Assembly: GCF_004362805.1 (NCBI RefSeq)
Contig: NZ_SNYF01000010.1
Coordinates: 1 to 64,000, forward strand
Direction of reading: 5' to 3'
Length of the DNA: 64,000 nucleotides
Origin: Algoriphagus boseongensis
GTDB lineage: Bacteria > Bacteroidota > Bacteroidia > Cytophagales > Cyclobacteriaceae
Part shown: positions 26,487 through 34,450 of the stretch, piece after piece
Layout of the letters: each line of letters begins with the position of its first letter
Numbering within the stretch: position 1 is the first letter of the stretch
Notes under the pieces: model-generated
Seen by the model: the letters and a program-made list of their open reading frames with translations, nothing else
What the model was told of the DNA's origin: nothing
The model's database searches: none
Program-made: the position numbers and the translations under genes

Positions 26487-26984
26487 CTAAAAATCCTTGT
26501 AGAGTTTTCTCTCCACCTTTTCCCCGGATGCTTCCAGGGTTACCACAAAAATATAATCGTACTCAATGTCATTTAAATCTGGGTATTGCTCTCCCTCACC
26601 GACAAAGTAATTGGCCAATTTGTTAACGGTATTACTATGGCCAACGACCAGAGCATTTCCTTCCAGAGCCTTAAGTTTTTCAACCAATTCATCCTGATTT
26701 CGAGGATCATAAATCTCCACCTTCACACCTGCAGCTTCAGCCGTTGGACGGGCAGTATTCTTAGTCCTCAAATAATCAGTGGAATAAACATGCTTGATTT
26801 CTTTGTCCTCAAGGATTTGGGCAAGTTTGGTTGCCCGAATTTGGCCCACCTGCAAAAGATCCGGATCACTTCCTTCCAACTGCTTTTCAGCATGTCGGAC
26901 GATATAGATGGTTTTGGTTTGATTTTTTGTCCCGCAGGAAAATAAAATCAGAGTAGCAAAAATCAGAAAAAGAAAGTTTCTCAT
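26487..26984 (-). CDS. Histidine phosphatase superfamily lipoprotein
   Basis: This 165-residue protein has a lipoprotein signal (MRNFLFLIFATLILFSCG; lipobox LFSC) followed by a histidine-phosphatase domain. The nucleophile is in IYIVRHAEK (RHA), the second catalytic histidine in LVVGHSNTV, and an arginine occurs in DYLRTKNTARPT. It is close to SixA/phosphoglycerate-mutase-like enzymes and would be anchored in the cell envelope. The ATG at 26984 is used over a TTG ten codons upstream; AGGAG lies just before it. Substrate unknown. Confidence 0.87.
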   Translation of the reverse strand: MRNFLFLIFATLILFSCGTKNQTKTIYIVRHAEKQLEGSDPDLLQVGQIRATKLAQILEDKEIKHVYSTDYLRTKNTARPTAEAAGVKVEIYDPRNQDELVEKLKALEGNALVVGHSNTVNKLANYFVGEGEQYPDLNDIEYDYIFVVTLEASGEKVERKLYKDF

Positions 26985-27020
26985 ATCTCCTGGCTTGATG
27001 GAATATTTGTTCAAAATAAT

Positions 27021-27755
27021 TTACCCAGAAAAGGTATTGTCCAAGTGCTGATCCTTGGCTTTGATTTCCTCAAATTCCAAAAACTGCTCCCAGAATTCAT
27101 TTTCAGGCAAAGCTGCCCGCATGAATAATTTCTCCTTTTTGATCGGATGAACAAAGACTAAATGGAAGGCATGCAGATTGATGCTGGCATCCGGATTTGG
27201 TTTTGGAAATCCATATTTCACATCACCACGGATCGGACAACCCATGGAAGCCAACTGCACACGAATTTGGTGAGGTCTCCCGGAAATCGGTCTGACCTCC
27301 AAAAGCCAATGGTCATTCAGCGTTCCTAAAACTTTGTAATTCAATTCTGCCTTTTGAGAACCCGACACTTCTCTTTCATGCGCTGTGACTACATTTTTGG
27401 CTTCATCCTTGGTCAACCAGTGCGTCAATTTCCCCATTTCCTCTTTGGGACGTCTTTTGACAATTGCCCAATAAACTTTGTGAATATCTCGCTTTCGGAA
27501 AAGCTCCATCATTCTTTCAAGACCTTTTGAAGTCCTTGCAAAAGCAACCAAGCCACTCACTGGTCGATCCAAGCGATGAACTGGATGAAGAAAAACTGCC
27601 CCCGGCTTTTGATATTTATCAGCAATATATTCTTTGCAATAATCGATTAGGGTTTTATCCCCAGTTTTGTCCCCTTGGACTAAAATCCCAGCGGCTTTGT
27701 TGACAATCAACAAATGATTGTCCTCATAGACAACGCTAAATGGTTTCTGTTTCAT
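27021..27755 (-). CDS. RluA-family 23S rRNA/tRNA pseudouridine synthase
   Basis: This 244-residue protein has the family motif HPVHRLDRPVSGLVAFARTS with the catalytic aspartate in HRLD, and a later RPISGRPHQIRVQLA stretch. It lacks an S4 domain, so it resembles the shorter RluA/RluC-like group. The exact target uridine cannot be read. The start follows a TACCTTTG box by four bases, so the mRNA is nearly leaderless. Confidence 0.92.
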   Translation of the reverse strand: MKQKPFSVVYEDNHLLIVNKAAGILVQGDKTGDKTLIDYCKEYIADKYQKPGAVFLHPVHRLDRPVSGLVAFARTSKGLERMMELFRKRDIHKVYWAIVKRRPKEEMGKLTHWLTKDEAKNVVTAHEREVSGSQKAELNYKVLGTLNDHWLLEVRPISGRPHQIRVQLASMGCPIRGDVKYGFPKPNPDASINLHAFHLVFVHPIKKEKLFMRAALPENEFWEQFLEFEEIKAKDQHLDNTFSG

Positions 27756-27759
27756 TTCA

Positions 27760-27767
27760 CAAAGGTA
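27760..27767 (-). promoter_or_regulatory. Putative -7 promoter element of the pseudouridine synthase gene
   Basis: Minus-strand TACCTTTG matches TAnnTTTG, four bases before the ATG at 27755. Confidence 0.55.
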
Positions 27768-27776
27768 GAGGATTAA

Positions 27777-27827
27777 GTTGGATGACCGATGTCTGATTCA
27801 TCAGACATCCCTTATCCAGCATCCAAC
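27777..27827. repeat. Nested inverted repeat overlapping the GNAT stop codon
   Basis: Inner arms GATGTCTGA and TCAGACATC (9 bp, four-base loop, 27788-27809) lie within outer arms GTTGGATG and CATCCAAC (8 bp, 27777-27784 and 27820-27827). The outer right arm lies in the final codons of the acetyltransferase gene. It may end that minus-strand transcript, though no T run follows, or be a dispersed palindromic element. Confidence 0.7.
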
Positions 27828-28294
27828 ATTTTTCTTATTTCATAATCCTGCAAATGGGCATTCAGCCAACCTGCTTCGAGATAGGCTCCATATTTTTTGT
27901 AAAAATTGATTGCAGGCTCATTCCAATCCAAGACTTGCCACATCATCCCGGTACAGCCATCCTCAAGGGTTTTTGCCAAAATTCTATCGAAAAGGAGTTT
28001 CCCTGCTCCATTTCCCCGCTCAGATTCTGTCACTACCAAATCCTCCAGGTAAAGTCGCTTGCCTTTCCAAGTGGAATAGCGGTAATAATAAATGGCTATC
28101 CCAATGATTTTACTGGTGCTTTCCTTTTCACAAACGAATAAACCATAAACCGGATTTGGACCAAAACCATCCGCTTCCATCATTTCTAAAGTATTGGTCA
28201 CTTGCTCCGGAGCCTTCTCATAAAGTGCCAATTCTTTGATCAAGTCCAATACTTGAGGGAGGTCTTCAACTTTTCCTTCTCGAAGGGTATACAT
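27812..28294 (-). CDS. GNAT-family N-acetyltransferase (diamine/thialysine type)
   Basis: This 160-residue protein has the GNAT acetyl-CoA loop in VVTESERGNGAGKLLFDRIL (a variant of RxxGxG/A) and the family-type LDWNEPAINFYKKYGA near the C-terminus. The overall sequence, with LIKELALYEKAPEQV near the start, resembles spermidine/spermine or thialysine N-acetyltransferases. It probably acetylates a small amine. It is flanked by coaX on the other strand, with 70 bases between divergent starts. Confidence 0.86.
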   Translation of the reverse strand: MYTLREGKVEDLPQVLDLIKELALYEKAPEQVTNTLEMMEADGFGPNPVYGLFVCEKESTSKIIGIAIYYYRYSTWKGKRLYLEDLVVTESERGNGAGKLLFDRILAKTLEDGCTGMMWQVLDWNEPAINFYKKYGAYLEAGWLNAHLQDYEIRKMLDAG

Positions 28295-28364
28295 AAGCGT
28301 TTGTAGAATAGGATTTGGTTATTTCTTTTCGATTAGGCTAAATTAGTCAAAACCTGAGAAACGA

Positions 28365-29135
28365 ATGTTTTTAGCCATTGATGCCGGCAATTCCAATGTA
28401 GTTTTTGCACTTTTTGATGAAAAAAGCGGCACCTGGACCAATCAATTCAGATTGGAAACCAAAACCCCAAGACTTATTTCACAACTGAGCAAAAAAGTAC
28501 CTCTATATTTTTTGGAGCATGGAATTGCGCCTTCTCAGATCGAAAAAATCGGATTCAGCTCGGTAGTTCCTGAGATCAATTCAATTCTGGGGCAATTCTG
28601 CGAAAGTTATTTCGGAATAAAGCCCTACCTAATCCAGCCATCTAGCTTTGCCAAAATCCCGGTTAAGGCCATCCGACCAAATGAAATTGGCTCAGATTTG
28701 ATGTGTAATGTGATGGCATCCCATATCCGTTTCAAAAAACCGGTAATCGTGGTGGATTTTGGGACTGCTTTAACCTTTACGGCAGTGAATGGAGATGGGA
28801 ATATTATGGGGGTAAATATCGTTCCAGGCCTTCAAACTGCCATTAAAGCCCTTTTCATGAACACCTCCAAGCTTCCTGAAGTAGAGCTTAAATTACCCGA
28901 GTCGGCCCTAGGCAAAAACACTATTCAAGCCATTCAATCTGGGGTTTTATATGGCTATACCGGATTGGTAAAAGGAATGATTGAAGCAATTAAGAAAGAA
29001 ACTCAACTGGATTTCACCATTATCGCTACCGGTGGATTGTCCTCGATTTTGACCAACCTGAAAGATGTCTTTGACGAAGTAGACAAAAACTTGACTCTAG
29101 AAGGTCTCCGGCTAATTACAGAGGCCAATGGCTAA
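28365..29135 (+). CDS. coaX: Type III pantothenate kinase
   Basis: This 256-residue ASKHA-fold kinase performs the first step of coenzyme A synthesis. N-terminal FLAIDAGNSNVVFALFD holds the phosphate loop, VIVVDFGTALTFTAVNGDG the catalytic aspartate region, and IVPGLQTAIKALF and IATGGLSSIL follow as expected. It does not need the C-terminal feedback site of PanK type I. Divergent from the acetyltransferase and 79 bases upstream of purM, which has its own promoter-like array. Confidence 0.95.
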   Translation: MFLAIDAGNSNVVFALFDEKSGTWTNQFRLETKTPRLISQLSKKVPLYFLEHGIAPSQIEKIGFSSVVPEINSILGQFCESYFGIKPYLIQPSSFAKIPVKAIRPNEIGSDLMCNVMASHIRFKKPVIVVDFGTALTFTAVNGDGNIMGVNIVPGLQTAIKALFMNTSKLPEVELKLPESALGKNTIQAIQSGVLYGYTGLVKGMIEAIKKETQLDFTIIATGGLSSILTNLKDVFDEVDKNLTLEGLRLITEANG

Positions 29136-29142
29136 TTCGAGT

Positions 29143-29174
29143 CAATTTTTCAATTTTTCAATCTTTCAATTTTT
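29143..29174 (+). repeat. 8-bp tandem array (CAATTTTT-like, four units) before purM
   Basis: Units at 29143, 29151, 29159 and 29167 read CAATTTTT, CAATTTTT, CAATCTTT, CAATTTTT. The array ends nine bases before the TACCTTTG box of purM. It matches the array before rlmN in unit, phase and placement. Confidence 0.75.
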
Positions 29175-29182
29175 AAATGGTT

Positions 29183-29190
29183 TACCTTTG
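29183..29190 (+). promoter_or_regulatory. Putative -7 promoter element of purM
   Basis: TACCTTTG matches TAnnTTTG and lies 24 bases before the ATG at 29215. Confidence 0.6.
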
Positions 29191-29214
29191 TCCTAACCAA
29201 ATCTTTCCTTCGCT

Positions 29215-30381
29215 ATGAACGAGCGCTATATGCAGCGCGGTGTTTCCGCATCCAAAGAAGACGTCCATAATGCAATCTCCAAGTTGGACAAAGGACTTTT
29301 CCCCAAGGCTTTTTGCAAAATCGTTGAGGACACTCTTGGTAATGACCCTGAATTCTGCAACATCATGCATGCAGATGGAGCAGGAACCAAATCCTCTTTG
29401 GCCTACCTCTATTGGAAAGAAACAGGTGACTTGAGTGTTTGGAAAGGTATCGCTCAGGACGCTATCATCATGAATACGGATGACCTACTTTGCGTAGGAG
29501 CAATCAATAATATTTTAGTCTCTTCAACGATCGGGAGAAATAAAAACCTTGTTCCAGGTGAAGTGATTTCAGCCATTATCCAAGGAACTGAGGAAGTGCT
29601 ACAAATGCTCCGAGACAATGGAGTAAATGTGGTTTTGACTGGAGGGGAAACCGCTGATGTGGGTGATTTGGTGAGAACCATTATTGTGGATAGCACAGTG
29701 ACTTGCCGAATGAGAAGGGATGAAGTCATCAGCAATGATACGATTCAGGCGGGCGATGTAATAGTAGGATTGGCTTCATTTGGTCAGGCAAAATACGAGT
29801 CAGAATACAATGGAGGAATGGGTAGCAATGGCCTTACTTCTGCCCGACATGATGTTTTCAATAAAATCTTAAAAAGTAAATACCCTGAAAGCTTTGATCC
29901 TGCTGTGCCAGAATCATTGGTTTATACCGGAAAGTACAACCTAACCGATCCTGCTCCGGGTGCTCCTGTGGATATGGGTAAACTGGTTCTTTCCCCAACC
30001 CGAACCTATGCACCGATCATGGTGGATGTTCTGAATTACATGCGTCCACATGTGCATGGATTGGTTCATTGTAGCGGTGGGGCCCAGACTAAGGTCCTCC
30101 ATTTTGTAGACAATGTCCATGTGATCAAGGACAATCTTTTCGAAACCCCACCTTTGTTCAGAATCATCCAAGAGGAAAGTGGAACGGATTGGAAAGAGAT
30201 GTACAAGGTTTTCAATATGGGTCATAGAATGGAAGTATATCTAGACGAACGCTATGCAGAAGAAATCATTGACATAGCCGAATCCTACGGAGTAGAAGCA
30301 CAAATCATAGGACGGGTAGAGCCTATGGAATCTGGGAAAAAGGTAACCATCCAGAGCCAATACGGAACCTTTGAATATTAA
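29215..30381 (+). CDS. purM: Phosphoribosylformylglycinamidine cyclo-ligase (AIR synthase)
   Basis: This 388-residue protein makes 5-aminoimidazole ribotide in purine synthesis. It has the family motif VVLTGGETADVGDLV in the ATP-binding half, NTDDLLCVGA, ADGAGTKSSLAYLY near the start, and MGHRMEVYLDE near the end. It is about 40 residues longer than E. coli PurM, which I believe is usual for Bacteroidota. It is not in a purine operon here. A promoter box and repeat array precede it. Confidence 0.94.
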   Translation: MNERYMQRGVSASKEDVHNAISKLDKGLFPKAFCKIVEDTLGNDPEFCNIMHADGAGTKSSLAYLYWKETGDLSVWKGIAQDAIIMNTDDLLCVGAINNILVSSTIGRNKNLVPGEVISAIIQGTEEVLQMLRDNGVNVVLTGGETADVGDLVRTIIVDSTVTCRMRRDEVISNDTIQAGDVIVGLASFGQAKYESEYNGGMGSNGLTSARHDVFNKILKSKYPESFDPAVPESLVYTGKYNLTDPAPGAPVDMGKLVLSPTRTYAPIMVDVLNYMRPHVHGLVHCSGGAQTKVLHFVDNVHVIKDNLFETPPLFRIIQEESGTDWKEMYKVFNMGHRMEVYLDERYAEEIIDIAESYGVEAQIIGRVEPMESGKKVTIQSQYGTFEY

Positions 30382-30451
30382 GTATTCAATATTTAGAAAT
30401 ATATATTGGTGATTGAATTTCCCCGAAATGATTTTTTACAAATTCTAATTC

Positions 30452-31804
30452 ATGAAAAATTCTTCCTCAGCAAGTAAAAAAGCCCTAAAGATCCTTCTTT
30501 GGGCTTTTCTATTAATTCTGGTTGTAGGAGTTTCCACCATTACCACAGTCGATAGGAGCTCGATAGCTGAAAAGGATTTTTATAAGGAAACTTTCTCCAG
30601 ACTGGAAAATTCTGCTTGGTCCGGCTCTAATGGAGATGTTTGGCTGGCTGGCTGGGCCAAGGCAAACATGACCCCTGATAAACCAGTAGACTTGGTTGGT
30701 TATGCCCCGAGGGGTCCTTATGAGTTTGTTCAGGATAGTAGTTTTGTTAAAGCTCTTACTCTGAGTAATGGAAAAACTCAAATCGCCTGGCTAAACTTCG
30801 AACTTTTGATTGTTCATCTAGAACTTGCCAAAGCCGTAGAGTCAGGAGTGAAAAAGTCTGGAATAGACTTGGATCAATTGATTTTTACTGCCACTCATAC
30901 CCATTCAGGCATGGGAGGATACATGCCCGGTCCTGTAGGAGAAATGGCCTTTGGTGGCTACGATCAAAAAGTGGTGGACTTGATGGTTGAAAAAAGTATC
31001 CAGGCTCTTAAGTCAGCAAAGGAATCCCAAGACACGGTTTCCATTTCTTTTAGAAAAACGAATGCTGAAAAATTCGTCTCCAATCGATTTGTCAAGGATG
31101 ATCCCTTTGATCCTTTTGTAAGGCAGGTGATTTTCACCAAAAAAGATCAGACCAAAGCTGTATTCTTCACCTTCTCAGCTCATGCCACCTGCTTGGAACC
31201 GAAGTTCATGGGTCTTTCAGGAGATTATCCCAAATACCTCACTCAAAAAATGGAGGCGAGGGATTACGAGTTTGCCCTGTATGCTGCTGGGACAGTTGGG
31301 AGTCATCGACCAACAGTAAAAGGAAAAAGTTTAGATAATCTACAGGAATATGTAGGCGGGCTAGATTCCACCATTTGGCTGCGAATGACCTCCTTCGCCT
31401 CCAACAAAAGGCAATCGCTTCGATTTTCCAGATTGGATATTTCTCTTCGGGAACCACACCTCAGGATTTCTGATAATTTGAGAATCCGTCCCTGGCTTTT
31501 CAACTATTTGGTGGGAGATACCAATCCCCACTTAGATATTACCCAGGTGGGAAATATTCTTTTTATTGCTTCAAGCGGAGAGCTTTCTGGTGTTTTTTAC
31601 AAGCAATGGGATGAATTGGCCCAACGTGAAGGATTAAAATTAGTAGTGACGGTATTCAATGGAGGATATATTGGGTACATCACACCGGATCAACTTTACG
31701 ATGAGCATTTCCATGAAGTACGGGAAATGAATTGGTATGGTCCGGGAAATGGATCCTATTTTGATCAGTTGATCCAAAAGACCATCCAAAAAGCCAATTA
31801 CTAA
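30452..31804 (+). CDS. Neutral/alkaline ceramidase-like hydrolase, membrane-anchored
   Basis: This 450-residue protein starts with a hydrophobic segment (residues 9-29; signal anchor) and then resembles the N-terminal domain of neutral/alkaline non-lysosomal ceramidases. Key stretches are ANMTPDKPVDLVGYAPRG, IFTATHTHSGMGGYMPG (zinc-binding His pair) and FFTFSAHATCLEPKFMGLSGDYPKY. The C-terminal immunoglobulin-like domain of full ceramidases (about 650 residues) is missing, so it may hydrolyse a related lipid amide. Bacteroidota make sphingolipids, which makes this plausible. Followed closely by a DUF983 gene. Confidence 0.83.
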   Translation: MKNSSSASKKALKILLWAFLLILVVGVSTITTVDRSSIAEKDFYKETFSRLENSAWSGSNGDVWLAGWAKANMTPDKPVDLVGYAPRGPYEFVQDSSFVKALTLSNGKTQIAWLNFELLIVHLELAKAVESGVKKSGIDLDQLIFTATHTHSGMGGYMPGPVGEMAFGGYDQKVVDLMVEKSIQALKSAKESQDTVSISFRKTNAEKFVSNRFVKDDPFDPFVRQVIFTKKDQTKAVFFTFSAHATCLEPKFMGLSGDYPKYLTQKMEARDYEFALYAAGTVGSHRPTVKGKSLDNLQEYVGGLDSTIWLRMTSFASNKRQSLRFSRLDISLREPHLRISDNLRIRPWLFNYLVGDTNPHLDITQVGNILFIASSGELSGVFYKQWDELAQREGLKLVVTVFNGGYIGYITPDQLYDEHFHEVREMNWYGPGNGSYFDQLIQKTIQKANY

Positions 31805-31808
31805 TTTT

Positions 31809-32201
31809 TTGAAATTGAAAAATTCTCCGTCCTTAGTCCCGAGTCTTTTCTCTTGCCGCTGTCCCAAATGCAGAAAAGGAAGTCTATTTGTCCCATTCAA
31901 TTTTAAAAGACTCGGTAGCCTTTTCACCATGAATCCTGTTTGCCAAGCTTGCGGACAAACCTTCGAACCAGAACCCGGATTTTATTTTGGGGCGATGTTT
32001 ATCAGTTATGCAATGAATACAGCCCTATTTATTTTAGTCTGGGTGATTTATTCCTATTTAACCTCAAACTTCTCTATTGTTACACTTTTAATTCTGATGG
32101 GAATAGCCTCCATTTTATTGCTGCCCATTTTTTTCCGATTAAGCCGAACTATTTGGATCTATATTTTTATCCGATTTGATTCCAAAGCCAAAGCAGATTA
32201 G
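31809..32201 (+). CDS. DUF983-family membrane protein with two CxxC motifs
   Basis: This 130-residue protein has CRCPKCRKGSLF near residue 16 and CQACGQTF near residue 41, a zinc-ribbon pattern, followed by three hydrophobic segments. That matches DUF983, a widespread bacterial family of unknown function. It starts four bases after the ceramidase-like gene, so the pair is co-transcribed, but no shared role is known. Its stop overlaps the methyltransferase stop on the other strand. Confidence 0.82.
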   Translation: MKLKNSPSLVPSLFSCRCPKCRKGSLFVPFNFKRLGSLFTMNPVCQACGQTFEPEPGFYFGAMFISYAMNTALFILVWVIYSYLTSNFSIVTLLILMGIASILLLPIFFRLSRTIWIYIFIRFDSKAKAD

Positions 32202-32797
32202 TCTTCCCTTAGCTTATACAACCGAGCTCTTATCCATCCCGATTTCCAGTTTTTTTCTTCTAAAAGAGAAAACCCTGCTTGATCAAAAAAACTTGGATAA
32301 TCAGGAAGATCATTTCTTCGGTGATTAGTCATTATTCGGTGAAACCAAATCATTCCTTTATGAAAAAGCTTTTGGGAAAGATGCTGTGGTGGGAAAAAAT
32401 CACTGAGAATTACCCTTCCCGAGGGAGTTAAGGATTCCCGAATTTTTTGCAAAAATTCCGGAAACTCCTCATCAAGAAAAGTATCCAATACAAAGGGAAG
32501 GCAAATGAAATCAAACTTTTCACCCCCTTGAAATTCCCCCAAATGAAAGCTCAGACCAGAGTTTTTCAAATTCCATTTTGCCAAATGGAGCATGCTGGGA
32601 GAAAGCTCCCAATAGTATCCATTCAGGCTTTTTGCCAGTGGCTTGAAGGCATTTCCGTCTCCCCCACCGATGATCAAGATTCTTTTTCCTTCCAAATTTT
32701 CGAGAAATGAAATCGAGGCTGTTTCCCTGGTCTTTCCAAAAGCTAGGGCTGATAATTTGGAATAAACCGGAGCCAAAACCCGATAAGAATCTTTCAT
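32198..32797 (-). CDS. Class I SAM-dependent methyltransferase
   Basis: This 199-residue protein has motif I GKRILIIGGGDGNAFKPLA (variant GGGDGN), motif II LSPSMLHLAKWNL, motif IV FDFICLPFVLDTF, and a post-motif SLTPSGRVILSDFFPPQH. Its start overlaps the stop of the UbiA-like gene by 4 bp, so the two are translationally coupled. A shared product, perhaps a prenylated compound or a polar lipid, is inferred only from this coupling. Substrate unknown. Confidence 0.82.
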   Translation of the reverse strand: MKDSYRVLAPVYSKLSALAFGKTRETASISFLENLEGKRILIIGGGDGNAFKPLAKSLNGYYWELSPSMLHLAKWNLKNSGLSFHLGEFQGGEKFDFICLPFVLDTFLDEEFPEFLQKIRESLTPSGRVILSDFFPPQHLSQKLFHKGMIWFHRIMTNHRRNDLPDYPSFFDQAGFSLLEEKNWKSGWIRARLYKLRED

Positions 32798-33630
32798 AAA
32801 GCGAGTAAAAGGAAAGGAAGAAAAAAGGAAGCTTCCGTTCGGATCCTTTTGGTATGAGCGGAAAGTTTGGGATTAAAAAAACTGAAAAAATGCATAAATG
32901 TCATCATAAGAATCAAGCATGCATAAGGTCTGTAAAAGGAGGAGAATAATATAAATGAAGCAAAACTTCCAAAAATGATCAGAAAACTTAACCGCCTGAT
33001 TCCCAAAATCAACTTATCCGGCTCAACAATGCTTGCGGCAGAAACAAACCCCTGAACTTGATCTTCTTTTCGATCTAGAAAAGAAAGCATCAAAAGATTC
33101 AAAAATGCCAAAAGGATGTAAAACAAGAGGAGAGTTAGACTTTGCCAGGTAATGTCCAAAGAGTCGGCCCTCAGTAAGGGAATCCAGGCCACACCCAAGA
33201 CGTAAAAAATGGAGGTGCTGATCTCTTTTAAAATTCCCGCCAATCTCCCCGCCTTTCTCAACGAAACCATGGTTAGAAAAATGGTAGCTCCAAAAATCAA
33301 ACTCAGATAAAACTCTCTGCTCCATCCCAATACCAGATAAGCATAGACTAAACCAAAGGCCACCACTAGCCCTAAAGCTATTAGAAGTACACTTTGAAAT
33401 TTCTGATGAAATTTATGTCGGGAAGTGATAAGTTCTTTCGCATTTCTGGCATCCAGCAAATGGTCTGCTGTGTAAATAGCCCAAACAGCAAGTCCCAATA
33501 AAAGAAAAATATTGGGGTCCAAGTTTACCCTAAACAGTTTAAAAAAGAACAATAGCCCTGCAATTGCCCCCAAAACCACATCTATAGAAAGCCAGGTGAG
33601 ATGAATCCAAAGGGATTTTAATTGCTTCAT
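32794..33630 (-). CDS. UbiA-like prenyltransferase-family membrane protein
   Basis: This 278-residue protein has about eight to nine hydrophobic segments and two DxxxD motifs, D56-x3-D60 in YTADHLLDARN and D186-x3-D190 in SFLDRKEDQVQG. The spacing and position, one early and one late, match the two aspartate-rich sites of UbiA-superfamily prenyltransferases. The usual Asn four residues before the first Asp is absent, so it is a divergent member. It is coupled to a methyltransferase gene by a 4-bp overlap. A plain membrane protein of another family is possible. Confidence 0.58.
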   Translation of the reverse strand: MKQLKSLWIHLTWLSIDVVLGAIAGLLFFFKLFRVNLDPNIFLLLGLAVWAIYTADHLLDARNAKELITSRHKFHQKFQSVLLIALGLVVAFGLVYAYLVLGWSREFYLSLIFGATIFLTMVSLRKAGRLAGILKEISTSIFYVLGVAWIPLLRADSLDITWQSLTLLLFYILLAFLNLLMLSFLDRKEDQVQGFVSAASIVEPDKLILGIRRLSFLIIFGSFASFILFSSFYRPYACLILMMTFMHFFSFFNPKLSAHTKRIRTEASFFLPFLLLAL

Positions 33631-33756
33631 TGCCTAAAAATAAAACCGATCAGTTGATCGATAATCACCGAAAGTCAATTTCTGAACATCTTTTTTTAAT
33701 TTGAGAAAAATAAACTCAAATCAATTCTATCAAACCCATTAACCGTTTTGCTCAAC

Positions 33757-34395
33757 ATGTTTAAAAAACCTACACTATTTCTGATTGCACTTTTATTTAG
33801 TGCAATTTGCTTTGGCCAAGCCCCGATAAAAATCGCCTTCGTCGGGAACAGCATTACCCAAGGTCCTGGTCGGGATAATCCAGATAGCTACCCGCTTCAA
33901 GTCGGAGCTTTGCTTGGAGATGCTTACGAAGTGAAAAATTTTGGAGTTAGCGGAAGGACGATGCTTCGTAAAGGGGATTTCCCTTATTGGAATGAACCCC
34001 AGTTTCAAGAAGCAAAAGATTTTCATCCTGATGTGCTGTTGATCAAACTCGGGACCAATGATTCAAAGCCTCAAAACTGGGCTCATAAGGAGGATTTTGT
34101 CAAAGACTATTTGGATATGATCGCCGAATTCCGGGAGAACATGCCCAAAGATGGAAAGATCTATATCATCATTCCGGTACCTGTGACTCGCGTAAATTTT
34201 GGAATCAACCCAGAGGTCATGCACAATGAGCAGCGGCTGATGCTATTTGACATTATCCAAAAGTCAGGTGCTGAGGTGATTGATTTATATACGCCTTTGA
34301 TGGATAAACCAGAATTACTTCCTGACGGGGTACATCCTAACAAGGAAGGATTGACCATTATGGCTCAGGTTATTGCCAGAAGAATCATGATGTAA
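33757..34395 (+). CDS. SGNH/GDSL hydrolase, exported
   Basis: This 212-residue protein has a signal peptide (MFKKPTLFLIALLFSAICFGQA) and an SGNH esterase fold: block I IAFVGNSITQG with the catalytic serine, block II NFGVSGRTML, block III LGTNDSKPQNW, and block V DGVHPNKEG with the catalytic Asp/His. The ATG at 33757 is used over a TTG nine bases upstream. It is likely a periplasmic carbohydrate esterase or deacetylase; the substrate is unknown. A palindrome separates it from a convergent sulfatase. Confidence 0.88.
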   Translation: MFKKPTLFLIALLFSAICFGQAPIKIAFVGNSITQGPGRDNPDSYPLQVGALLGDAYEVKNFGVSGRTMLRKGDFPYWNEPQFQEAKDFHPDVLLIKLGTNDSKPQNWAHKEDFVKDYLDMIAEFRENMPKDGKIYIIIPVPVTRVNFGINPEVMHNEQRLMLFDIIQKSGAEVIDLYTPLMDKPELLPDGVHPNKEGLTIMAQVIARRIMM

Positions 34396-34402
34396 AAAGA
34401 AA

Positions 34403-34444
34403 TCCGGATTAGGAGAAGGAAAAAATTTTATCGCCTAATCCGGA
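34403..34444. terminator. Inverted repeat between convergent SGNH and sulfatase genes
   Basis: Perfect 11-base arms TCCGGATTAGG and CCTAATCCGGA are separated by 20 bases. It fills the gap between the two convergent stop codons, so it is placed to end transcription from both sides, but neither side has a strong T run. Confidence 0.5.
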
Positions 34445-34450
34445 AAACTT

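Noticed and set aside
26441..26626. Plus-strand 61-codon frame near glpD and the histidine phosphatase gene
   Set aside because: It overlaps the phosphatase gene antisense and contains no recognisable motif.
33647..33721. Two short inverted repeats in the gap before the SGNH gene (CGATCA-TGATCG and ATTTGAG-CTCAAAT)
   Set aside because: Arms of six to seven AT-rich bases are expected by chance here, and nothing ties them to regulation.
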